64,000 bases of DNA from Castellaniella sp. MT123 (GTDB taxonomy: Bacteria; Pseudomonadota; Gammaproteobacteria; Burkholderiales; Burkholderiaceae_B): the NCBI RefSeq assembly GCF_039614765.1, contig NZ_CP154879.1, positions 992,001 to 1,056,000 on the forward strand. The letters run 5' to 3'. Each line of letters begins with the position of its first letter. Within the stretch, counting starts at the first letter, position 1. Below, one piece after another: positions 58,128 to 64,000 of this stretch. A program made the translations under genes and the position numbers. The notes below the pieces were generated by a model that saw only the letters and a program-made list of their open reading frames with translations, did not search any database and was not told where the DNA came from.

Positions 58128-59075
58128 TCATCTGGCACCAACGATCCGAGCCAGCGTTTCTTCCAGCAGGCTCCGATCCGCAGCGCGCTTTGCGTCGGTG
58201 CGCTGGGCCAGGTTGTGCAGCTTGCGCCGCACAGCCGGCAAATCGACCGCATGCGGAAGTTCGATCAGATCGAAGTCCGGCCGCTGGTCCTCAATGGATC
58301 GCAGAAATGAACACGATGGCTCATCCAGCCAACCGGCCACACGCGCCAGCAGGTGCTCATGAAAATCCAGCAAGACTTCGGCTTCAATGGGCTCAGCCGT
58401 CATACCCTTGAAGTGCGCCTCGAAGGTCGCTGCGAAATCCGCAGGCACGCGAGGCGCCAGCATCTCCCAGGCAGGCTTGGGGCTACAGGTCAGATAAACG
58501 AGAAAAGTCCGCCAGAGCACCTGATCAGCCCGTTCGTCTTCCAGCAACAAGCCGACATCGAAAAGATCGCGCGGATGCTGCCGCGAAAGTGCCGCAGCCA
58601 GCTTGCCAGCATAAAGATCAGAAAAATCCAGCACCTGCACCGAGGCGAAACCGAATGCGTCCTCCACCTTGGGGCGCACCACCATATTGCGCACTGGATG
58701 CACCGTACCGCGCATGACTGGCGTTGTCTCGATCTGCACACGCGCACGACCGCGACTGGCCACCAACCGCGTGACGCCTACACCCTCGCCTGCCGACAAC
58801 TGCACCTGTAATTGCAGGGGCCGGGCGCGCAGCATATCGGCCAGCCGCCCAAGCGCGTCAGCAATCAGCTTCGCATCCTCGGCATAGTCATGCACAGGCA
58901 ACCAAGCCAGATCAATGTCCACCGACAAGCGCGGCAGGTCGTGCTCGAACAGGTTGATTGCCGTGCCGCCCTTGAGCGCGAAACGCGGCTCCTGCGCAAG
59001 CACCGGCAGGATTTCGACCAACAGCCGAACCCGGTCGGTGTAGCGGCGATCCCAGTGATCAAGCCAGGTGCTCAT
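58128..59075 (-). CDS. AbiEii-type nucleotidyltransferase toxin
   Basis: A 315-residue protein of the nucleotidyl-transferase AbiEii family: FALKGGTAINLF (GG at 36-37) and SVDIDLAW (D53 and D55), the DNA polymerase beta-type active site, then SDLYAGKLAAALSRQHPRDL with the conserved lysine. AbiE toxins modify tRNA and give phage abortive infection or plasmid stability. The ATG at 59075 lies inside the AbiEi gene end (17-bp overlap). It is the second gene of the module. Confidence 0.87.
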   Translation of the reverse strand: MSTWLDHWDRRYTDRVRLLVEILPVLAQEPRFALKGGTAINLFEHDLPRLSVDIDLAWLPVHDYAEDAKLIADALGRLADMLRARPLQLQVQLSAGEGVGVTRLVASRGRARVQIETTPVMRGTVHPVRNMVVRPKVEDAFGFASVQVLDFSDLYAGKLAAALSRQHPRDLFDVGLLLEDERADQVLWRTFLVYLTCSPKPAWEMLAPRVPADFAATFEAHFKGMTAEPIEAEVLLDFHEHLLARVAGWLDEPSCSFLRSIEDQRPDFDLIELPHAVDLPAVRRKLHNLAQRTDAKRAADRSLLEETLARIVGAR

Positions 59076-59880
59076 CAAGGTCTCCCGGCAAGGTGATCTG
59101 GTAGATCGGATGCAGGCGACCGCCAGGCACCAATGCACGCTTTCCCCGGCCCAGATCGACACCATCCAGTGACACATGCGGCAGCCACGCATGCCGATGG
59201 CGCTCGGCTAGCGCCAGGAACACCCGTTTGGCCTTGATGCTGCAACAGTGGCGCAACAGCAGGCTGACCCGCTGCGGCCGCAGCGTCGTCATGGCCTGCA
59301 TCAACGCATCGGCTTCATAGACCAACGTTGCGCCTGCGATGTCATCACACAGCTCCAGCATGGCCCGCTCGGGCGTGGAGCAGACCAAGGCATCGGCGCC
59401 CGGCGCAGCCTGATGCCACGTCAGCCCTTGCTCGGACAGTGTCTTCTCGGACACCTCCGATGCGAACGATAGGGGTGGCAGATCGAACGCCCCTTTGCCC
59501 AAGAACTCGAAACGCTGCTCCAACGGCAGCTTGCCGAGCCAACCCGGTGACCGCCCCAGCCCATACAGCGTGATTGTTCCAGCATCGCCCAGACGCAAGT
59601 AGTGCTCGTGCCCCTGCAGGCTTAGTGCGAAGCGGCCGCCAACATGCAACGACATACCCTCCCCAACCTGCAAGCTGCGGACCACACCTTCCCACTGCAA
59701 GTGGCCGCCCTTACGCATGTAGACACCGCGTACAGGCGACACCAGCCAGCCGCTGCTCACATAGCGCGCGACGAGGCTGTTGGAGTAGCCATGTGCCCGC
59801 AGCCAGCGACTTGATATCAGGCGTGTGTCGCCAAGTTCGGCTAACAGCAGGTTCAGTTTTCCTGTGTTTTGATCACTCAT
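59059..59880 (-). CDS. AbiEi-type antitoxin/repressor
   Basis: A 273-residue protein: an N-terminal winged helix (ISSRWLRAHGYSNSLVARYV, SGWLVSPVRGVYMRKGG) that binds DNA and a C-terminal antitoxin domain (about 85-265). AbiEi proteins repress their promoter by binding inverted repeats and block the toxin indirectly. The ATG at 59880 lies within a dyad. The promoter TTGGCA-17 bp-TATTTT is upstream. The gene is coupled to the toxin by a 17-bp overlap. Confidence 0.85.
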   Translation of the reverse strand: MSDQNTGKLNLLLAELGDTRLISSRWLRAHGYSNSLVARYVSSGWLVSPVRGVYMRKGGHLQWEGVVRSLQVGEGMSLHVGGRFALSLQGHEHYLRLGDAGTITLYGLGRSPGWLGKLPLEQRFEFLGKGAFDLPPLSFASEVSEKTLSEQGLTWHQAAPGADALVCSTPERAMLELCDDIAGATLVYEADALMQAMTTLRPQRVSLLLRHCCSIKAKRVFLALAERHRHAWLPHVSLDGVDLGRGKRALVPGGRLHPIYQITLPGDLDEHLA

Positions 59881-59962
59881 AGTGTTCAAAATACAATTTT
59901 TATAAACCCATGCCAAGACCTGAAGGTTTGGCTAAAGGTAAAAATGATCACTCATAGTGATC
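59867..59962 (-). promoter_or_regulatory. AbiE module promoter with two operator dyads
   Basis: On the minus strand a -35 TTGGCA (plus 59911-59916) and a -10 TATTTT (59888-59893) are 17 bp apart. Dyad 1 (59867-59891) has TTTTGA and TCAAAA arms around CAC-TCATA-GTG; dyad 2 (59946-59962) is the perfect GATCAC-TCATA-GTGATC. Both share the core CACTCATAGTG, so one protein, probably AbiEi, should bind both and bracket the promoter. Confidence 0.7.
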
Positions 59963-60036
59963 TTTTTACGACGACAATAAACCATACGCCGTGCATCGCT
60001 GGCTCGTTCAGCGAGAACAGTCATGCCGTTCTCCCT

Positions 60037-60592
60037 TCACAAGGCCGCGCTGAGGACGGGAACCGCCACGTTCTCAGAAAGCAGCTTCGGCACATGGGTG
60101 TCCACTTTCTCGCCGTGCAGGACCGCGAAGGCATAGACTTGCTTCACGATGTCACGGATGTGTACCGCAGTAGCAGGAGCGCCGCGTGCCTTCACCTTGT
60201 TGCAGAGCGCGCAGGTCATCAGCGGTGATTTCGTTGAGCTGCCGGTTCTGGAAGGCCGGAAGGATGTCCCGATCGACGACGCTCTTGCGCATCGCCTTGG
60301 TACTGTCGGCCATCCGAGCGTCCGCCAGCCACCCGCCTGCTACGTCGCCAAAGGTTTTGGCAGCGGTCAGGCGGCGCTTGTCGCGCTGCTTCTCTAGCGC
60401 GGGAGACTTGCCTTGGGCGACGGCCTTCTTGGCGTCGATCAGCTTTTCACGGGTCATCGCCAGCGAAATACCCGACCGCCCATACCGTCTCAATGGTCAG
60501 CGTCTCGCGCCGGCCATTGAGACGGTAATCGTAGCGGAAGGTGACGGTACCGGTGGGCGATACCGCCAGGGGTCAGGAGACCTGCTGATGCC
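60037..60592 (-). pseudogene. frameshifted tyrosine integrase (P4-type), island copy B
   Basis: Three frames on the minus strand give one integrase N-terminal half: LAVSPTGTVTFRYDYRLNGR (arm-binding DUF4102 domain), a frame break near 60496, then RYGRSGISLAM, AKTFGDVAGGWLADARMADS and NEITADDLRAL, a second break near 60200, then CNKVKARGAPATAVHIRDIV. It stops soon after LHGEK, so the catalytic domain with its tyrosine is gone. It follows the attachment-like sequence at 60830 exactly as an integrase follows guaA in GIguaA-type islands. Confidence 0.75.
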
Positions 60593-60825
60593 CGGAAAGC
60601 CGCATGAAACAAGCTTTCCAGAGGAGCGATTTACCGTCAACGACCGATTGGCCTCGATAGTAAACAAGGAGGTCTTAATCCAGCCTCCGGTTTCTACCGT
60701 CACCTCTACCGCCAATCCGTTTCGCTGGCCGGCGATGGCCACCGATAGATGCCGTGACGTATCTTTTTTTAAATCAATACGTTACGTCAGTTTTTCGATA
60801 GCTGGCGATAGTCCTCGAAGGACCT
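60593..60825. other. gap between integrase remnant B and the att-like site
   Basis: A+T-richer DNA with no supported gene; it occupies the position of an integrase promoter and arm-type binding sites. A plus-strand frame here (60186-60827) is an antisense shadow of the integrase remnant. Confidence 0.4.
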
Positions 60826-60851
60826 AAATTCACTCCCACTCAATAGTTGTT
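60826..60851 (-). other. attachment-site-like copy of the guaA 3' end
   Basis: The minus strand reads ACTATTGAGTGGGAGTGA, coding TIEWE plus stop, the same last residues as GuaA at 63922 (ACGATCGAGTGGGAATAA). The shared core is GAGTGGGA; the synonymous differences show a copy from another source, as expected at the far end of an island that restores the guaA end on insertion. Confidence 0.6.
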
Positions 60852-61145
60852 TGCTCAAAAACAGCATTGATCCATAAGGGGAATTTCCTGCTAACCCTTG
60901 CCAATACCCTCAGCAATGCCCTTCTGGGAAGACCGCTTGGATCGGCCCAGCATTGCGGGTTATCCCTAGGCTCTGCATCGTCAGAAACGGAATCTTGCCA
61001 GGTTTGACAGGAGACTGCTGTCAACGCGGCCATCTCCACGGTAATACCATCCAGACCTGCTGAAAGGCCCATGATGCGGGCGTTTCATCCAACCGCTGAA
61101 GATTCTTATATTTTCTAACCAAAACGCCTCTTTACAGGAGATGCC

Positions 61146-61168
61146 ATGTTCATAAAACATCATTTATG
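61146..61168. promoter_or_regulatory. dyads before the second AbiE module
   Basis: ATGTT-CATAA-AACAT (61146-61160) and CATAAA-ACATCA-TTTATG (61151-61168) are overlapping perfect inverted repeats 40 bp upstream of the antitoxin start, in the place of an autoregulatory operator. The stretch 60852-61145 before it holds no gene, only sequence resembling integrase arm sites shared with 63.7 kb (aataccatccaga). Confidence 0.5.
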
Positions 61169-61208
61169 TTATCTTTTATGCACATAGCATCTCTTCAAGA
61201 GAGACGAA

Positions 61209-62045
61209 TTGACCATAAACAGTAATTTCAACCTCAAGACAATGGGGCCGCGTGCTGCCCAGCTGCTCGTGGAGCTGAACGAGCGGCGCCAGACCACGTT
61301 CAACACCGCCGATGTCACCTCCATCACGGGCCTGTCACCGTCAGCCGCCCGTAACCTGGTGCACAAGGCCCAACAAAGAGGCCTCGTGACGCGATTAAAG
61401 CCAGGGTTGTACAACCTTGTACCCTTTGAGCTCGGTCGCGCTACAGAGCATGTCGATAGCCCGTTCATCATCGCCCGGGAACTGGCCGGCACAGCGCCCT
61501 ACTTCTTGTCTCACGGTACGGCATTCGAATTGCACCGCATGGTGACCCAGCCGAACTTCACCATCTACGCCTCAAGCACACGACGCGTGCGCCCCCAGAC
61601 CGTCGGTGGCTATGACTTCCGGTTTGTCCTCATCACGGACAAGCAAGACTTCGGCGTCATGAAGCACTGGATCGACAAGCAGCGCTTCGTCATGATCAGC
61701 GACATGGAACGAACCATCATCGACGGTCTCAGACATCCAGCCTACGTCGGAGGGATCACAGAGGTCGCCAAAGGCCTGTGGATGAAGCGGGACACGCTGA
61801 AGGTCGAACGGCTGATGGATTACGCGCAGCGTCTTGGTGTCGGTGCAGTGATACGTCGCTTGGGCTACTTGCTGGAACACTACGAACTGGCTGACGCAGC
61901 CACGTTAGAGCCTTTGCGGGCTCAGCTGACCGCCACCTACTTACGTCTCGATCCGCTGCTTTCAGCAGAGGGGCCTCATCTTTCCCGCTGGAAGCTTCAG
62001 CTGAATGTGCCCGCCGAAGAATTGGACAGCATAAGGTTCACCTGA
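61209..62045 (+). CDS. AbiEi-type antitoxin, second module
   Basis: A 278-residue protein with an N-terminal winged helix (TTFNTADVTSITGLSPSAAR, NLVHKAQQRGLVTRLKPGLY) and a C-terminal AbiEi domain (FLSHGTAFELHRMV, SDMERTIIDGLRHPAYVGGI). The start is TTG at 61209 with AGAGAGA upstream; an in-frame ATG at 61242 is the alternative. Its stop overlaps the toxin start by one base. It is not closely similar to the first module's antitoxin. Confidence 0.82.
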   Translation: MTINSNFNLKTMGPRAAQLLVELNERRQTTFNTADVTSITGLSPSAARNLVHKAQQRGLVTRLKPGLYNLVPFELGRATEHVDSPFIIARELAGTAPYFLSHGTAFELHRMVTQPNFTIYASSTRRVRPQTVGGYDFRFVLITDKQDFGVMKHWIDKQRFVMISDMERTIIDGLRHPAYVGGITEVAKGLWMKRDTLKVERLMDYAQRLGVGAVIRRLGYLLEHYELADAATLEPLRAQLTATYLRLDPLLSAEGPHLSRWKLQLNVPAEELDSIRFT

Positions 62046-62875
62046 TGATCCCACAACGCAACATCTCAATGATCTCAAACGCGCTGGTCACCGCGGGTGG
62101 CCGTCGCATCCCCGAATCCGTCATCGAACGTGATTACGTGCTGGCCTGGTTCCTGACCGGATTGGCCAACCACCCGCTGCGTGAAGTCCTAGCATTCAAG
62201 GGAGGAACGGCCTTACGCCGCTGCTGGTTCCCCGATTACCGCTTCTCCGAGGATCTGGATTTCACACTGATTCGCCCCATCACGCTCGAAGAAATACTGG
62301 CCGGGCTCGACGAAATCTTCGCTGCCATCAGTGCCGAGACGGGCCTGCAGATCGCATTTGATCGCTCTGATCGTCACAGCCACCAAAATAGCCATACCTT
62401 TTATCTGCGCTACCAGGGTCCGCTGCCTGCTGAAAACGATGTGAAGGTCGATGTCACCATCAACGAAGTTCTGTGCTTTCCACTGCAAGACCGCCCGGTT
62501 CATCGCACCTACGACGGTTTTGACGATTTGCCCGTGGGACCAACCGTGAAGGTCTACGCCATCGAGGAAATCGTCATAGAGAAACTTCTTGCCCTCAGCG
62601 ATCGGGCGCGTAACGAACCCCGCGATCTTTATGACCTATGGTATCTGCTCGATTCGGCGGATCTGCGAATTGCAGAAATGCGGCCTGAACTCGACGCGAA
62701 ACTGGAATTGCGTCAACGGGACATCACAGGCATGGAACAAGCCATCGCAAAAAAGGAGGACCGCCTGCGACGACTATGGACGCAGCGCCTCGCCCACCAG
62801 ATGAACCATCTGCCTCCCTTCGAGGATGTCTTTCGAGAAGTGTTGCGCACGGTTCGCGCTGCGAACTTGCCATAG
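62045..62875 (+). CDS. AbiEii-type nucleotidyltransferase toxin, second module
   Basis: A 276-residue protein: FKGGTALRRC (GG at 53-54), FSEDLDFTL (D70 and D72) and EEIVIEKLLALSDRARNEPR DLYDLW-type region with the conserved lysine. It is the standard nucleotidyl-transferase AbiEii pattern and probably inactivates tRNA when unchecked. With the upstream AbiEi it makes a second, independent module in opposite orientation to the first. Confidence 0.87.
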   Translation: MIPQRNISMISNALVTAGGRRIPESVIERDYVLAWFLTGLANHPLREVLAFKGGTALRRCWFPDYRFSEDLDFTLIRPITLEEILAGLDEIFAAISAETGLQIAFDRSDRHSHQNSHTFYLRYQGPLPAENDVKVDVTINEVLCFPLQDRPVHRTYDGFDDLPVGPTVKVYAIEEIVIEKLLALSDRARNEPRDLYDLWYLLDSADLRIAEMRPELDAKLELRQRDITGMEQAIAKKEDRLRRLWTQRLAHQMNHLPPFEDVFREVLRTVRAANLP

Positions 62876-62934
62876 ACCGGTGACGCGTCTCTACCTGCAT
62901 ACGCAATCCGCCACCCTCTTTGCAGGAAATTCCT

Positions 62935-63330
62935 ATGACTGAACCTCTATCCGAGGTCATCCGCATCCGGGTGACCCCGTCTCATGCTGCGCGACTGGGC
63001 GAGGCGGCTGCCTTGTCCGGCCTGTCACTGTCCAACTACATCCGCCGCCGCCTGGCGGCTGACGACACGCTACAGGAAGAACTGACGCTGCTGCGCCAGA
63101 TCGTGGCTGACCTGAGTCAGCTGCGCGACACTCGCACGGCCACCATCGAGACCGCCCACCTGGTGCGGGCCATGGCCAAGCCTGAACACATTGCCATCGC
63201 GCAGGGCACGGCGCATGTCACGCGTGGAATCGGCCATGTCGTGCCCATGCAGCCAGTCGCGTGCCCAGGTATCGAAACGTTTTTCACCACGCAGCTGGTC
63301 TTTGCTGCGGGCCTTCTCTTGGGCGGGTGA
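62935..63330 (+). CDS. truncated MobC/MbeC-like mobilisation protein with chimeric tail
   Basis: A 131-codon frame. The first 90 residues (EVIRIRVTPSHAARLGEAAA, LSGLSLSNYIRRRLAADDTL) look like a ribbon-helix-helix mobilisation accessory protein. From about codon 88 (63195) onward the sequence is the antisense of the integrase gene coming from the right, so the natural C-terminus has been lost. AGGA precedes the ATG at 62935. It may still make an N-terminal DNA-binding domain. Confidence 0.55.
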   Translation: MTEPLSEVIRIRVTPSHAARLGEAAALSGLSLSNYIRRRLAADDTLQEELTLLRQIVADLSQLRDTRTATIETAHLVRAMAKPEHIAIAQGTAHVTRGIGHVVPMQPVACPGIETFFTTQLVFAAGLLLGG

Positions 63331-63570
63331 CACACCGGCTGCAATCTTCTGCTTGGCCTCGCGCAGCAGGGTTCGCGCCTGAGCCAGAGTGATCCCGCTG
63401 GGGCCATAGCGGCCAAAGGTCAGTGTCTCGCTGCGGCCATTCAAGCGGTAGTTGTACCGAAAGGAAATCGCGCCAGTCACACTGACCGCCACATACAGGC
63501 CCTCTTGATCCGCCACCTTGTATTGCTTATCGCGTGGCTTCAAATTACGGGGCATGGTATCGGTCAGCAT
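63195..63570 (-). pseudogene. truncated tyrosine integrase (P4-type), island copy A
   Basis: The frame from ATG 63570 (AGGA upstream) reads the arm-binding DUF4102 domain (KYKVADQEGLYVAVSVTGA-like, YNYRLNGRSETLTFGRYGPS, GITLAQARTLLREAKQK) and the start of the core-binding domain (DTWARDWLHGHDMADSTRDM). At about 63200 it runs into the mobilisation gene from the other strand, so the open frame to 63070 is chimeric. Catalytic residues are absent. It sits directly after guaA, the expected integrase place. Confidence 0.75.
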
Positions 63571-63843
63571 GTGAATCCTTTTCAGAATCAATGAGTTGAG
63601 ACGTGTCTGTCGGGTCTAGGATGGTATTGATCGACCTTTCCAATACCATCTTTTGATCAAACTGAAATTCACTCACAACTAATTGATATTCAACGGTATT
63701 ACGAGTTTCAATACCATCCAGATGTCAATCATCAACGGATGGCACTTATCGCCGGGCCATGATAGCCCAGCTTCGATACCCGCAAAAATACCCTTGGAAA
63801 CGCATGCTTGGGCGTGCCAGACACTGCCAGCAGAAACTAGACA
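63571..63843. other. integrase leader with inverted repeats
   Basis: No gene. ATGGTATTG (63621-63629) pairs with CAATACCAT (63641-63649), and GGTATT (63695-63700) with AATACC (63710-63715). Further right, tacccgcaaaaatacccttg resembles the short repeats bound by P4-type integrases. These look like arm-type or directionality-factor sites of the island. Confidence 0.5.
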
Positions 63844-63877
63844 AAAAAATGGAGAGCCGCTAAAACAGGGGCTCTCC
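63844..63877 (-). terminator. Rho-independent terminator after guaA
   Basis: ggagagcc (63851-63858) and ggctctcc (63870-63877) form a perfect 8-bp stem; the minus strand continues ATTTTTTT. It ends guaA transcription 45 bp past its stop. Confidence 0.88.
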
Positions 63878-63921
63878 AGTGTTCTGATGCCAGTTATTGC
63901 CGTGGCCTGCCAGACGGGAAA

Positions 63922-64000
63922 TTATTCCCACTCGATCGTAGCCGGCGGCTTGCTCGACACGTCGTACGTCACCCGGTTGATCCCGCGCACTTCGTTGATG
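63922..64000 (-). CDS. guaA: GMP synthase (partial, C-terminal end)
   Basis: The last 25 codons on the minus strand read INEVRGINRVTYDVSSKPPA then TIEWE and stop, the invariant end of GuaA. The rest lies outside the window. GuaA makes GMP from XMP. Its 3' end is a known integration site of genomic islands carrying P4-like integrases, consistent with the integrase remnant just downstream. Confidence 0.93.
   Translation of the reverse strand, partial: INEVRGINRVTYDVSSKPPATIEWE

Noticed and set aside
60186-60827. 213-codon plus-strand frame
   Set aside because: Antisense of the integrase remnant and leader; no family match.
60830-61072. Minus-strand 80-codon frame ending TIEWE
   Set aside because: Only the last residues match GuaA; the rest has no similarity, so it is an attachment-site copy, not a gene.

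Overview
The window looks like a chromosomal segment of a betaproteobacterium, most likely Burkholderiales close to Alcaligenaceae (Bordetella/Castellaniella type). The reasons are the G+C-rich coding pattern, the SUF operon of the sufBCDSUT type led by an Rrf2 regulator, the regulatory PTS (EIIA-Man, HPr, EI) beside gshB, and the thrS-infC and rpmI-rplT-pheS-pheT-ihfA blocks. The genus is an inference.

Layout. 0-6.4 kb: minus-strand nucleotide-sugar / surface-polysaccharide operon (rfbF, rfbG, epimerase, C-methyltransferase, acyltransferase, reductase/epimerase, two methyltransferase-type genes), with tightly overlapping genes. 6.5-12.8 kb: accessory strip with an IS21-family remnant, a DUF2971 gene, a small membrane protein, two type II toxin-antitoxin pairs, a Fic protein and broken pieces of an Rpn/DUF4351-type gene that recur as direct repeats. 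12.8-19 kb: dbpA, a small lipoprotein, a quinone-oxidoreductase-like MDR enzyme, cbpA-cbpM, tRNA-Pro(GGG) and an EAL-CBS-GGDEF protein whose stop codon lies inside the tRNA. 19-28.5 kb: SUF iron-sulfur operon with its regulator, an Atm1-type ABC exporter, and a divergent ECF sigma/anti-sigma pair. 28.6-33.5 kb: merR-ihfA-pheT-pheS-rplT-rpmI. 33.7-36.1 kb: ubiK, comM and a lipoprotein. 36.5-38.2 kb: glnK-amtB behind a sigma-54 promoter. 38.1-44.6 kb: a large PAS/GGDEF/EAL protein, ptsI, ptsH, EIIA and gshB. 44.6-47.5 kb: infC (AUC start), thrS and tRNA-Val(GAC). 47.5-53 kb: spermidine-synthase-like protein, thiolase, CheV, SDR enzyme and an MgtC/DUF4010 membrane protein. 53.3-58 kb: adaptor-permease-ATPase-outer-membrane-channel efflux operon preceded by a truncated TetR-like reading frame.

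58.1 kb to the end is a composite genomic island next to guaA, whose 3' end enters at the right edge on the minus strand. It carries two AbiE-type toxin-antitoxin modules, two broken tyrosine-integrase genes and a truncated mobilisation-type gene. A short sequence encoding the same last residues as GuaA recurs at about 60.83 kb, which fits two tandem insertions into the guaA 3' end.

The strongest second-look items are the guaA-linked tandem island, a cytochrome c'-like CxxCH tail on the efflux ATPase, the Fic/toxin strip bounded by repeats, the tRNA-Pro/GGDEF gene overlap, the phenylalanine-rich in-frame spacer between rplT and pheS, and the separation of infC from rpmI-rplT by about 11 kb. 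No CRISPR array or rRNA was seen. All calls come from reading the sequence; no database search was run.
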